From positions 1-38,207 of the forward strand of contig JASJCP010000036.1 of the NCBI GenBank assembly GCA_030065935.1: 38,207 nt of DNA, written 5' to 3'. How positions within the stretch are numbered: the stretch's first letter is position 1; every line of letters begins with the position of its first letter. The stretch comes from Xenococcaceae cyanobacterium MO_167.B27 (GTDB taxonomy: Bacteria > Cyanobacteriota > Cyanobacteriia > Cyanobacteriales > Xenococcaceae). The notes beneath the pieces were generated by a model. That model was not told the origin of the DNA. It was given only the letters and a program-made list of their open reading frames with translations, and ran no database searches. The position numbers and the translations under genes were made by a program. Below are positions 16,370-24,669 of the stretch, piece by piece.

Positions 16370-17608
16370 TTAAAATCCCCCCTTTCCCGCACCAACCGCC
16401 CAAGAGGGAGTCTCTCCCCAAGCGTAGATTCCGCTATGCCCTAGCGTATTTAATCCTCGTTGCAAGATGTTGATGGCTGCGTTGACATCTCTATCTTCGC
16501 TATATCCACATACACAAACATGGGTTCTAGTAGAAAGAGATTTTTTAACTAATGCACCGCAGTTAGAACAGAGTTGGCTGGTATGGTGCGGTGGTACTGC
16601 TACCGTTGCTTTTCCATACTTGTGACCAAAATATTCTAACCATTGCCTAAAAGTTGACCATCCTGCATCATTTATCGACTTAGCTAGTTTTCGATTTCTA
16701 ACCATGCCTTTAACATTTAAGTCTTCATAGGCGACCAAATCGTTTGATTGGATTACGCAGTATGCCACTCGCTTGCAATACTCTTGACGCTGCCTACTTA
16801 TTCTTAAATGCTTTCGCGCATATCGAACTCTAGCTTTGTGATAATTTTTGGATTGTTTGACTCCTTTGAGATACTTTTTAGACTTTTTCCTGTTAGCTCG
16901 ATTTAGTTGTTTTTCAGCTTTTCGATAAAACTGAGGAATTGGTTCTAAATATCCATTTGAGTCGGCATAAAATTCTTTTAAACCAACATCAATTCCTAAA
17001 CACTTTCTCGTGATAGGGAAAGGTTTAACTGTGTCTCTAGGGTCGAGCTTTAAAACAAATTGAACATAGTATCCATCCGCACGTTTAATGATTCTGCATC
17101 TTTTAAACTGTTCTAATTGAAAGTAGTTTAAATTTCTGCTAACAATTAACTTGAGCGTTCCTATTCCTTTTTTATCCGTAAATGTTATCCGTTTTCTGTC
17201 TTCACTTAGTTTCCATCCAGAAACTTTATATTCAACAGACCGAGAATGTTTCTTGAACTTGGGATAACCTGCTTGGTGCGCGTGCGACCCGCCGTAAGAC
17301 GACGGGTCGGTCGCATCCGCTTTTTTCCCAGGAATATTCTTTTTGCAGTTATCAAAAAAACGACTGATACTAGACCAAGTTCTTTCTACGGCGCATTGTG
17401 TTGCATGAGAGTTTAAATCTCTTACAAACTGATACTCTTTTCTAAGTTGAGTGTTGTGTTTATAGATATCGTATTTTCCCACACCCCGATTATCCATCCA
17501 ATATCTGAGGCATTTGTTACGGACAAACTGAGCCGTTCTAATTGCGGAGTCTATGGCTAGACATTGTTGTGGCTTAGGATTGCGTATTTTAAACTCTGTG
17601 ACAAACAT
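16370..17608 (-). CDS. tnpB: TnpB, IS1341-type RNA-guided nuclease family
   Basis: A 412-residue TnpB with all catalytic parts in one frame: RuvC-I Asp in LGIDVGLKEF (D207), RuvC-II Glu in AYEDLNVKGM (E295), a zinc ribbon CSNC (347-350) with CVC (365-367), and RuvC-III Asp in EDRDVNAAIN (D374). Family proteins cleave DNA beside a TAM under guidance of an omega RNA overlapping the gene's 3' end and favour retention of the element. Residues 97-113 (ADATDPSSYGGSHAHQA) are an in-frame insertion encoded by a GC-rich palindrome, splitting the usual PGKK-GYPKF. The C-terminus after YAWGETPS is IS tail. Probably functional unless the insertion hurts folding. Confidence 0.9.
   Translation of the reverse strand: MFVTEFKIRNPKPQQCLAIDSAIRTAQFVRNKCLRYWMDNRGVGKYDIYKHNTQLRKEYQFVRDLNSHATQCAVERTWSSISRFFDNCKKNIPGKKADATDPSSYGGSHAHQAGYPKFKKHSRSVEYKVSGWKLSEDRKRITFTDKKGIGTLKLIVSRNLNYFQLEQFKRCRIIKRADGYYVQFVLKLDPRDTVKPFPITRKCLGIDVGLKEFYADSNGYLEPIPQFYRKAEKQLNRANRKKSKKYLKGVKQSKNYHKARVRYARKHLRISRQRQEYCKRVAYCVIQSNDLVAYEDLNVKGMVRNRKLAKSINDAGWSTFRQWLEYFGHKYGKATVAVPPHHTSQLCSNCGALVKKSLSTRTHVCVCGYSEDRDVNAAINILQRGLNTLGHSGIYAWGETPSWAVGAGKGGF
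17283..17318. repeat. GC-rich palindromic insertion inside tnpB
   Basis: Imperfect palindrome: GACCCG (17286-17291) pairs with CGGGTC (17303-17308), with outer GCGA / TCGC. It is GC-rich in an AT-rich gene. It encodes most of a 17-residue insertion (51 bases, in frame) between PGKK and GYPKF. Confidence 0.5.
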
Positions 17609-17611
17609 TTT

Positions 17612-17632
17612 GACGCTGCTAGCTATAGCGTC
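17612..17632 (-). promoter_or_regulatory. Hairpin directly in front of the tnpB start codon
   Basis: GACGCT (17632-17627) and AGCGTC (17617-17612) flank a 9-base loop, three bases before the ATG at 17608. It occupies the place of a Shine-Dalgarno sequence, so it probably limits translation and forms part of the left end. A TATGAT -10-like box lies just upstream (about 17640-17635). Confidence 0.4.
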
Positions 17633-17853
17633 ATCATAACATAAAATGCTAAGATAGGTCGGGATTAAAATCCCTCCTTCGTCCTTATCCCCATGTCTGA
17701 AGCCAGGGGCTTGCGGACTCAGTTTTCTCGGTCATTTGTTCAAGGATGAAGGATGAAGGATGAAAATAATTACTAATTTCTAATTTTTATATACGATTAG
17801 TAATTAGTACCTACTAAGAGCGTAATTTCTAATTCCCCCTGACCCCCCCGGGA

Positions 17854-17913
17854 GGAGACTTAATATATCTAGGTATTGAACCTAAAACAGATCGGCTTTG
17901 TTGTGAAGTCTCC
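17854..17913. repeat. 60-bp hairpin repeat, copy 1
   Basis: Begins GGAGACTT and ends AAGTCTCC (8-bp inverted ends). Inside are ATCT-AGGT and ACCT...AGAT, which pair around ATTGA. Copies of exactly the same length lie at 19903-19962 (2 differences) and 25199-25258 (5 differences). All three sit in intergenic DNA flanked by C-rich spacer such as CCCCAATCCCC. Confidence 0.9.
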
Positions 17914-17982
17914 TGAGCGCGGGAAGACCCTTGACCCCACACCCCAATCCCCAATCCCCCATTTTAAGTAAGAGCAAAACTG

Positions 17983-18258
17983 ATGAAAAAAATTAAAGCA
18001 GTAGTTTCTGGTAAAGTCCAAGGCGTAGGATTTAGGATGTTTATCCTAAGCCAAGCCATAAAACTGGGTGTTAGGGGATATGTGCAGAATTTGAGGAATG
18101 GGGATGTGGAGATTGTAGCATTCGGTGAAGATAAAGCCGTAGATGATCTCATGGATGCTGCTCAATCTGGTTCACCATCCGCTGTAGTAAGTAATCTAAA
18201 AATCGCGGTGATAACTGATGATGACGAGAAATTTGAAGGTTTTGAAATTCGCAGGTGA
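17983..18258 (+). CDS. acyP: Acylphosphatase
   Basis: A 91-residue protein of typical length that hydrolyses the carboxyl-phosphate bond of acyl phosphates in the cytoplasm. The signature VQGVGFRMFI holds the phosphate-binding Arg (R18), and GYVQNLRNG holds the catalytic Asn (N36). The C-terminal FEGFEIRR matches the usual FxxFxI-R ending. The ATG follows AAGTAAGAGC, a weak ribosome site. Convergent with the proline-rich tail ORF; the stops are adjacent. Upstream lies repeat copy 1. Confidence 0.95.
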   Translation: MKKIKAVVSGKVQGVGFRMFILSQAIKLGVRGYVQNLRNGDVEIVAFGEDKAVDDLMDAAQSGSPSAVVSNLKIAVITDDDEKFEGFEIRR

Positions 18259-18810
18259 TTATTTATTTTTTCCCTTGGCTTTTCCCTTACCTTTACCATG
18301 TCTTTTCATCTCTTTTTCTGGTTTAGTTTTTCTGACTCCAGTTTCAGAGGGAGTAGGCACCTTTTTCAGTTCTACTAAAGGAGCTTGATTAATAGGTGTC
18401 GGAGTTGGGGATTGAGATTTCTCAATTACTGGTTCTTGTTTTTGAGGTAAAGTTTCCGAGAGGCTCTCGGTGGCTGATGGCTGCACAGGTAGTGGTTTAT
18501 ATTCGGGGGAGGGAATCTCATCCACAACAGGTGTGGTAGGTGTATCGTTAATAGGAAATCCGACAGTTGTATTTAGAGTCGGTGGCGGAGATTTCTCAGG
18601 CTCAATTTCTTTGATGTTTTCTTTGGTAAGGGTTCGAGCAGGAAATGGGACTTTCAACCCAGTCAGCAATAAGCCTCCTAGTGGCAATATAGTCGTGACC
18701 CCAAGCAGCATAACTTTCTTTCTAGGGGAATTTAAAAAACTAGAAACTACATTCAGGGAAGGTAAATCTAACTTTTTACTAGATAATTTTATTGTTTCGC
18801 GATCCTCCAC
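18259..18810 (-). pseudogene. TM plus proline-rich tail detached from the upstream kinase
   Basis: A 183-codon frame whose only start is a GTG at 18810. It has no enzymatic motif: a basic stretch (SPRKKV), one TM helix (about 33-50), then a Pro/Thr/Ser-rich extracytoplasmic-type region and a Lys/Gly-rich end (GKGKGKAKGKNK). It overlaps the kinase ORF by 32 bases in a different frame, and its first codons (VEDRETIKLSS, preceded in the same open frame by APP) look like the end of a kinase domain. I infer it is the C-terminal half of one cyanobacterial Ser/Thr kinase (kinase, TM, tail), split by a frameshift. It could instead be a separate gene translated by coupling. Confidence 0.6.
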
Positions 18811-19585
18811 TGGCGGAGCGATGCTCTACTTCTAATGCTGTCCCACACATTACTGCTTGACTTACTAAATCGCTTAACTCAGAACAGATTTGACGGGGGT
18901 CAAGGGAGGGAAGATTGTATCGCCCCATAGCGGACAGAGGAATTTTACCAGTCAACAAAGTGTAAAAGGTAGCAGCCAAACCATAAACATCAGTAGCAGA
19001 AGTACGCACTGCTTCTGGAAAATACTGCTCAATAGGTGCATAGCCTTCTGAAACTAGGTTTGTGTGAATCTGAACCGAACCTGGTTCAAACTCTCGCGCA
19101 ATGCCAAAGTCAATCAACACTACTTGCTGAATACCTTGGCGCAATATTATATTTTTTGGGCTAATGTCTCGATGAAGTAAGCCTTGTTGATGGACAACTT
19201 TCAAAGCTTCTCCCACCTGTCGAATGTAGTGAATTGCTGTAGCTTCTGGTAAAGGTTTGTCTGGCAACACAATTCGATCTAGTGTTAACCCTGGAATGTA
19301 CTCCATCACAATGTAGGGGAGTTCTTCTTCTATGAAAAAGTCGCTGACTCGGACAATGTTAGGATGAGAACACTTTGCCAGTCTTCTGGCTTCATCTTCA
19401 AACTGACAGTTCAATTTCGCCTTCATAGGCTCTTGTTGCAGCGATTCAGAGAGGGTTTTAATCACTACTACCTGATTTAAAGTGGAGTTAGTGGCTTTGT
19501 AAGTAATGCCAAAACCACCCCGCCCTAATTCTTGGTCAAGAATGTATTTGCCACTTTGTAAGCTTTTACCTATAAAGTTAGTCAT
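18779..19585 (-). CDS. Serine/threonine protein kinase domain (Hanks type), C-terminus shifted
   Basis: A 268-residue Hanks-type kinase with all key elements: glycine loop GRGGFGITY (about 21-29), the Lys of VVIKTL (about 43), catalytic loop LHRDISPKN (about 136-144), DFG (about 159-161), the P+1 region EGYAPIEQY and the Asp-Val-Tyr segment ATDVYGLAATFY. The domain should end with an EHRPPSVEDWL-like helix. Instead, after EVEHR the frame reads SASGGSRNNKII and stops. The other frame continues APPVEDRETIKLSS into the TM and proline-rich ORF. A small palindrome at 18799-18826 sits exactly at this point. Catalysis may survive, but membrane anchoring would be lost. Confidence 0.85.
   Translation of the reverse strand: MTNFIGKSLQSGKYILDQELGRGGFGITYKATNSTLNQVVVIKTLSESLQQEPMKAKLNCQFEDEARRLAKCSHPNIVRVSDFFIEEELPYIVMEYIPGLTLDRIVLPDKPLPEATAIHYIRQVGEALKVVHQQGLLHRDISPKNIILRQGIQQVVLIDFGIAREFEPGSVQIHTNLVSEGYAPIEQYFPEAVRTSATDVYGLAATFYTLLTGKIPLSAMGRYNLPSLDPRQICSELSDLVSQAVMCGTALEVEHRSASGGSRNNKII
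18799..18826. repeat. Small GC-rich palindrome at the kinase frameshift
   Basis: GCGATCCTCC-ACTG-GCGGAG-CGATGC: CTCC and GGAG arms inside GCGATC / GATGC, in the style of short GCGATC-bounded repeats. It lies where the kinase frame ends, so its insertion is the likely cause of the shift. Confidence 0.4.
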
Positions 19586-20098
19586 CAGAAATCAAATGGA
19601 TTGATTGGGCTTCGCCCTTGAAGGATGAGAATGAGAGATGGCGAGGTTTCCTCTAAACAAATGTGATGCTATACAAGCAAACTTAATTTTCTTTTCAGGG
19701 AATTATGGCAAACAAGGGTGCAGAAGTAGATAACCCTGATAGAATTGATAGCGCGATAATTGTTGAAAGAATGTCTTTCTACACTGACACAGAGATTTTT
19801 CTGACCCATTGCAAAGTAATCGGTAAGAAGGATGAAGAAAGTAATAAGTAATAAGTAATAACAATCAATCTCCATTCCCCCTGACCCCTGACCCTCTCGG
19901 TAGGAGACTTAATATATCTAGGTATTGAACCTAAAACAAATCCGCTTTGTTGTGAAGTCTCCTTCGGTGCCCCTGACCTCACTCTTCACTCCTCATCCCT
20001 TATAATTTATCCCCAGTCCCCCCCATCTCTTGACCGCTTTCCATACTATTAGTAATTACAATGACAAAGACGCAAATTCAAAAAATTGTAATCTCAAT
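19586..20098. other. Repeat-rich intergenic region
   Basis: About 500 bases without a credible gene. It holds a GGGC-TTC-GCCC hairpin near 19608-19618, short tandem AGTAATA units near 19840-19860, C-rich spacer DNA and the second 60-bp repeat (19903-19962). A short open frame around 19700-19835 (ANKGAEVDNPDRIDSAIIVE) is coding-like but has no recognised family. Confidence 0.4.
19903..19962. repeat. 60-bp hairpin repeat, copy 2
   Basis: The same 60 bases as copy 1 except two substitutions in the middle (CAGATCGG becomes CAAATCCG). The 8-bp inverted ends GGAGACTT / AAGTCTCC are intact. Flanked by CCCCTGACC-type spacer on both sides. Confidence 0.9.
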
Positions 20099-21559
20099 AT
20101 GATTGCTAAACCGAGTGAAATATTCTGGAGAATTATTGATTGGTATCAAATTGCCAAACTCAAAGGACAAATTACTTTTTGGATTGTCTTTGCGATCGCA
20201 GTTTATCTCCCTTTTGAAGAGTTTATTTTAAAATGGACACCAGCCCCTTCAATTGTGCTTCTGTTTCTGCGATTTTTGCATGAGTTTGTAATTTATTTTC
20301 TGTTGCTGAAAGTTTTTTATAAACGGTTAGTAAATGGCGATCGCCTAATTAAATCTTCTATTGAGCTTGCTTTTATTTGTTTTTTCTTCTGGGCAATTAT
20401 TTTACTGTTTGTTCATGACACTTCTATTTTTAGCGGACTGAATAATTTACGCACTCTGATTCGGTATGTGGCAGTTTACTACATTATTGTTGAGCTTGAC
20501 TTGTCCAGACAGCAAATCAATCTGCTGCTGAAAACGATTTTAATCCTGGGATTAATTCAAGGATATTTAGTTACTATTCAATACTTTGCTCCTCAAAGTT
20601 TTAATGATTTGTTTATTCCTAAAGATGTGAATTTAGATGCTGGAGGAATAGCCATTCAAAAAGACTCTGAGGTATCTGCTGGTAATTTAAAAAGTGGTTC
20701 GGTTAATGGCACTTTTGCCAATACAACTAATACTTCTTCCTTTTTAGTACTTTGCTTTATTATTTGGGTAATTTTATCCCTGCAAAATTTTGCTAATACA
20801 TCGTTAATAAAAAATTTCTTCAATCTTTTAATAATGTATTTTGCCTTGTTTGCTACTTATAAAAGAGTCGCTCTTATGTTCGGTTTAGTTATTCCAATAG
20901 TAGTTTTATTTTTTTATCGTAAAAAGCTTTTGGCAAGCAAAATTATCTGGCTCTATATGTTCGGTGCTTTTATGCTTGTATTTGGCTCTTTGTTTTTTCT
21001 TAATGTGGATACTTCAATAAACGGATGGGCAATTAGAAATGGAGAAGAGATTGATTTACTTGGCTATTTTGGACAGATTTTTTCATCAAGATACTGGGAA
21101 AAAGGAACACGACAATGGATGATCATAACAATTTTTCAGGGAATTATTGGTACAGGAAATTGGTTTGGTTTGAGTCCTGATTCCAATGAGGCAATTAACA
21201 CTTTAGCGGAGCTTGTTCCCAGTAAACAAAGTTTAATTTTAGAAAGAAAAGGAGTGTTTGAGGATGTTTATTGGGGAGCAATGTTAATCTATTATGGAAT
21301 TCCTGGGGTAGCTCTATTCGGATATATATTTCACCGTTTATATAAAACAACTCAATGGTTAATTGATTATTGTTTAGATAGTCAAATCAGAACCCTAGCA
21401 ATAGTATTTGCTACTTTAATTGTTATCAGTATTTTTTATGGTTTTGTCGAACGCATCTTTGAAATCAAATGCTTTTCTTTTTATTTATGGCTCTTGGCTG
21501 GTGTTGTAGTTAATGTTTATTCTAGTTACTGGCGAAAATCTGAAAAATACATGATTTAG
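20099..21559 (+). CDS. O-antigen ligase / polysaccharide polymerase-like membrane protein
   Basis: About 486 residues from the ATG at 20099 (MIAKPSEIFW). A TTG at 20030 would extend it into repeat-spacer DNA and is less likely. About ten TM helices, with a large polar loop (LFIPKDVNLDAGG and onward) in the middle, followed by GSVNGTFANTTNTSSFLVL, reminiscent of the G-xF-N motif of Wzy/WaaL-type proteins, and a late periplasmic loop. This layout fits enzymes that polymerise or ligate undecaprenyl-linked glycans. Downstream come a lipoprotein glycosidase and a sulfotransferase on the same strand, which supports a role in a sulfated exopolysaccharide. No strong ribosome site. Confidence 0.7.
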   Translation: MIAKPSEIFWRIIDWYQIAKLKGQITFWIVFAIAVYLPFEEFILKWTPAPSIVLLFLRFLHEFVIYFLLLKVFYKRLVNGDRLIKSSIELAFICFFFWAIILLFVHDTSIFSGLNNLRTLIRYVAVYYIIVELDLSRQQINLLLKTILILGLIQGYLVTIQYFAPQSFNDLFIPKDVNLDAGGIAIQKDSEVSAGNLKSGSVNGTFANTTNTSSFLVLCFIIWVILSLQNFANTSLIKNFFNLLIMYFALFATYKRVALMFGLVIPIVVLFFYRKKLLASKIIWLYMFGAFMLVFGSLFFLNVDTSINGWAIRNGEEIDLLGYFGQIFSSRYWEKGTRQWMIITIFQGIIGTGNWFGLSPDSNEAINTLAELVPSKQSLILERKGVFEDVYWGAMLIYYGIPGVALFGYIFHRLYKTTQWLIDYCLDSQIRTLAIVFATLIVISIFYGFVERIFEIKCFSFYLWLLAGVVVNVYSSYWRKSEKYMI

Positions 21560-21647
21560 CATTGGTCGTCCCTCGTTTACCAAAATCTCATATCTTGCAC
21601 CTAGATACCAAACCACCTAAAACTAAAGTTTCGCGGATTATAGAATA

Positions 21648-21739
21648 AGTCTATTTTAATAGACTATAACTATTATTAAAACTACATAAGAGTCCTCTTA
21701 AGAGGACTAATAGTATTAGCCAAGAAATAAATTTCTTGG
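21648..21739. repeat. Three hairpins in tandem
   Basis: AGTCTATTTTAATAGACT (21648-21665), the perfect palindrome AGTCCTCTTAAGAGGACT (21691-21708) and CCAAGAAATAAATTTCTTGG (21720-21739), all within 92 bases between the polymerase and glycosidase genes. Part of a 306-base gene-less stretch (21560-21865). They could be terminators, RNA processing sites or decayed repeats. Confidence 0.7.
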
Positions 21740-21772
21740 TGATTTACGGGGATGGTGCAATATCTGAGAAAA

Positions 21773-21825
21773 CCCTTCTGACATAACGACATCACTAAGG
21801 GTGCAAGACTTGCGCCCCTTCTGAC
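21773..21825. repeat. Direct repeat flanking a G/C hairpin, in the glycosidase leader
   Basis: CCCTTCTGAC occurs at 21773-21782 and 21816-21825. Between them lies a stem GGGTGCAAG (21799-21807) / CTTGCGCCC (21809-21817) with a one-base centre and one wobble. The distance to the next ATG is 40 bases, so it lies in the mRNA leader of the lipoprotein gene. Confidence 0.55.
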
Positions 21826-21865
21826 TCCGCGAATTCTTAATTTTGTGTCTTTCTAATTATTTCTA

Positions 21866-23434
21866 ATGCTAAAAAATTATACTAGCTCTAATTCTTGGTT
21901 AAATTTCTTTGTTGTAGCCAGCTTACTATTAATGAGTGGTTGTAGTTGGCAGAAAAAAACCGAAAACAAATCCCTATTAGCACAACCATCAACTATCACT
22001 GCTTCTGTCTCCTCCGTTTCTCGTCCCCTACCAGAAAATTATGCTTGTTTTAATGTCAATTCCTTACTAGTAAAATCCTGGCAAAATCCAGAATTTTGGC
22101 AAGCAGTGAACCAACTACATCCACAATTATTAAGAATTCCAGGGGGAACAGAATCTAACTATTGGGATTGGCAAAAAGGAGGACTAGTTAACAATGTTAG
22201 AGAAGCAATGGCTGGTTATCCAATTCAATTTAGAAACAAAGATATTAGGTACAGTGCCAGTAAATTAGAAGATATACAAGTGGGACTGAAAGAAACTAAT
22301 ACCTCTCCCATCTTTGTGTTAAATTTGGCTACTTCTACTTTGGAATCCCAACTAGAAATGTTGCGGACAGCAAGAGATTTAGGAATACCAATAAAATATA
22401 TTGAGCTAGGTAATGAATTATATATTAATGTTCCTAACTATCGGCGAGCTTTTCCTACTTCGGCTGATTATGCTAAAACTGCTAGTGAGTGGATAGCTGC
22501 AATCAAGCAAGAGTTTCCTACAGCAGAAGTTGCTTTGATAGGAGTAGCAGCTAAACCCAAAGACTCAAACCGCCGACGAAATTGGCTCAAAAATCTTCTT
22601 CCTTCAGCCATGTATCAAGCAGATGCAGTTACCCTTCATATCTATAAAGGACATGGTTTAGATTCTCAAATAGAGCCAAACTCCTCCTATCCTTTCTTTT
22701 CCCCCGAAGAAGTACCACTCATTTTGGGACAACCTTTTAGAGGTTGGCACAATCTCCAAAATAATGACCAGTTAAAGTTAATTCCAGACAATAAGCAAAT
22801 TTGGATTACAGAATACAATTTTTTTGAAAACATATTTGGCGACAAAAATCAAGAAAGACAACAAAGGGTGATGGGAAGTTGGACTCATGGACTTTATGCG
22901 GTGACAATGAGTCTATTATTTCTAGAAGATTCCCGAGTTACAATCGCCTGTAACCATGTATTAACTGGAAATTCTCGGTTTGCTGCTATCTTTGCTAATA
23001 AAGGAAGCTTTGTCAACCCTACTGATGAAAATGTCATAGTTGAGCGGATGAGTCTTTCTGCTACTGGCTCAACTCTCAGCTTACTTGGAGAAGCAACCTC
23101 TGGGATGAGTGAAGCACAAAAAATTAATTTCTCTCCCTCACCAACTTTAGTAGGCAAAAAAAACTTTGAATATCCTGCTTTATATGGCTGGATGTTTCGC
23201 AATGGAGCAAACTCCCAAGCAGTAATTATTAATTTATCAAATCAAAATATCAAGATTAATTTAGAGCAGCTTTTTGACTCTTCGGTAAGCTATCAACAAT
23301 ATTCGGAAAATCCCCAAACTTTAATCACGGGAACTGATGTTTTAAAGCTTAAGACTGGTAAAGCTTTTCCCGAAATTACTTTACCAGCATACTCAGTAAC
23401 TAAATTAGCAGAACCTAAGAGCATATCTCAATAA
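21866..23434 (+). CDS. Lipoprotein, glycoside-hydrolase-like (clan A type)
   Basis: A 522-residue protein with a type II signal peptide: hydrophobic segment 11-22 and lipobox LMSGC, with Cys26 as the lipidated residue. The rest looks like a (beta/alpha)8 glycosidase: LRIPGGTESNYWDW (about 89-102), ELGNELY with E184 in the place of the acid/base Glu, and ITEYNFF with E316 in the place of the nucleophile, followed by a C-terminal beta-domain. This resembles GH39/51/79-type families, but the exact family and substrate are not determinable. Being exported and next to polysaccharide genes, it probably trims or releases extracellular polysaccharide. Confidence 0.7.
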   Translation: MLKNYTSSNSWLNFFVVASLLLMSGCSWQKKTENKSLLAQPSTITASVSSVSRPLPENYACFNVNSLLVKSWQNPEFWQAVNQLHPQLLRIPGGTESNYWDWQKGGLVNNVREAMAGYPIQFRNKDIRYSASKLEDIQVGLKETNTSPIFVLNLATSTLESQLEMLRTARDLGIPIKYIELGNELYINVPNYRRAFPTSADYAKTASEWIAAIKQEFPTAEVALIGVAAKPKDSNRRRNWLKNLLPSAMYQADAVTLHIYKGHGLDSQIEPNSSYPFFSPEEVPLILGQPFRGWHNLQNNDQLKLIPDNKQIWITEYNFFENIFGDKNQERQQRVMGSWTHGLYAVTMSLLFLEDSRVTIACNHVLTGNSRFAAIFANKGSFVNPTDENVIVERMSLSATGSTLSLLGEATSGMSEAQKINFSPSPTLVGKKNFEYPALYGWMFRNGANSQAVIINLSNQNIKINLEQLFDSSVSYQQYSENPQTLITGTDVLKLKTGKAFPEITLPAYSVTKLAEPKSISQ

Positions 23435-23545
23435 AGATGACTAAGTTAGGGTAAAATTTGAAGTTAATAATTTTAGCAATATCAGTTAGCTAAAGTTAAT
23501 TTCAAAGTAATATCTTTCAAGGCAAATTAGGAGACAATTGAATAA

Positions 23546-24466
23546 ATGAGATTACCTAATCTAGTGATCGCTGGAGTTGTGAAAGCAGGAACAACCTCGG
23601 TCTATAGTTATTTATCCCTTCATCCCGATATCTGTTGTTCTACTGTTAAAGAGACTTGCTATTTTTCTTATTACAGATACGGTCAGTGGGATTCTCGCTA
23701 TGAAAACAGTGACGACCCATTTGAGCAATATCGACAGTATTTTTGTCACTGCGAACAGCAAAAGTATGTATTAGAAGCTACCCCAGGATATTTTGAAGGA
23801 GGAATGCAAACCGCTCAAGCTATCAAAAATACTCTGGGAGACAATGTCAAAATTATGATTGTTCTTCGAGAGCCAATCTCACGGCTGATTTCTTTTTTTA
23901 AATACAAAAAAAGTATGCTAGAGCTAGACCAGCAACTAACTTTAGCTGAATATCTACAACAATGCCAATCTTTATCACCCGAAGTAAGAGTTAAAAAAGA
24001 AAATGATACTTATTGGGGGATTGAAGGAGGCTTTTACGCTAATTATCTAGAAGATTGGTTTAATGTTTTTGGCGACTCTATCTATATTGCTTTTTTTGAT
24101 GAACTTAAAAATAATCCTAAGCTGTTTTTGTCAAAAATTTGTACTTGGTTAGAGCTAGATAGTGCAGTGTTTGAATCCCAAGAACTAACTGTAGAAAACA
24201 AAAGCTTAGACTACAAAAATAAATACTTGCAGCAGTTGGCTTTATTTATTAACTTTAAAGCTGAGAAGTTTTGGCGAGCCAACTCAGGAATCAAAAGAGT
24301 TTTGAGAAGTATTTACTACAACTTGAACAGTAAGCCACATCAAGAAGAAGTTAGCCAACAAACTCTCAACCATTTGCAATCTCTTTATCTACCTTACAAT
24401 CAAAAATTAGCAGGACAACTCCTGGTGAGAAATTACACTAATCTCCCACAGTGGCTACTGGTCTAA
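23546..24466 (+). CDS. PAPS-dependent sulfotransferase
   Basis: A 306-residue sulfotransferase of the NDST/heparan-sulfate type. The 5'-phosphosulfate loop is VKAGTTSVYSYL (about 12-23) preceded by the PNLVIAG strand, and the 3'-phosphate site is VLREPISRLISFFK (about 108-121) with the expected Arg and Ser. The HPDI and KETCYF segments are also typical. It should transfer sulfate from PAPS to a carbohydrate. It follows the glycosidase gene by 111 bases on the same strand and is closed by a terminator, so the three genes form one unit. Confidence 0.88.
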   Translation: MRLPNLVIAGVVKAGTTSVYSYLSLHPDICCSTVKETCYFSYYRYGQWDSRYENSDDPFEQYRQYFCHCEQQKYVLEATPGYFEGGMQTAQAIKNTLGDNVKIMIVLREPISRLISFFKYKKSMLELDQQLTLAEYLQQCQSLSPEVRVKKENDTYWGIEGGFYANYLEDWFNVFGDSIYIAFFDELKNNPKLFLSKICTWLELDSAVFESQELTVENKSLDYKNKYLQQLALFINFKAEKFWRANSGIKRVLRSIYYNLNSKPHQEEVSQQTLNHLQSLYLPYNQKLAGQLLVRNYTNLPQWLLV

Positions 24467-24489
24467 TTGAAAATTTTAAACTCAGAAAT

Positions 24490-24518
24490 AAGGGGTTTTA
24501 ACTTTTCTTAAACCCCTT
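24490..24518 (+). terminator. Terminator after the sulfotransferase gene
   Basis: AAGGGGTTTTAA and TTAAACCCCTT pair with one bulged T around a short loop, followed by T/A-rich DNA. It is 24 bases after the stop. Confidence 0.75.
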
Positions 24519-24669
24519 TATAATATTTGTTGTTGTGTTGTTGTTCTTATTAAATGAGCAATTGCTAGGCTTCACAAAAAGACTTTTTTGTCTTATACAG
24601 AGCTAAAATATATAAAAATAGACTGTTTAATTAAACGTTCGCGAACTTTAAAGGTGTAATTGAAGAGTG

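Larger units (their letters stand above)
16227..17720 (-). mobile_element. TnpB-only IS200/IS605-type element abutting the permease gene
   Basis: Transcribed leftward. The right end has GAACCAAGAAT (16291-16281), a stem of CCCCTAGCT (16280-16272) with AGCTATGGGG (16244-16235), then AGTGTCAA ending at 16227. These are the same terminal bases as the relic ending at 35984. The left side has hairpins AAGCC-AGG-GGCTT (17700-17712) and GGGATT-AA-AATCCC (17661-17674); the exact left tip (near 17720) is not resolved. It contains one tnpB and no tnpA. The RNA guide read from the flank would begin in codon 5 of the permease gene. Confidence 0.65.
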
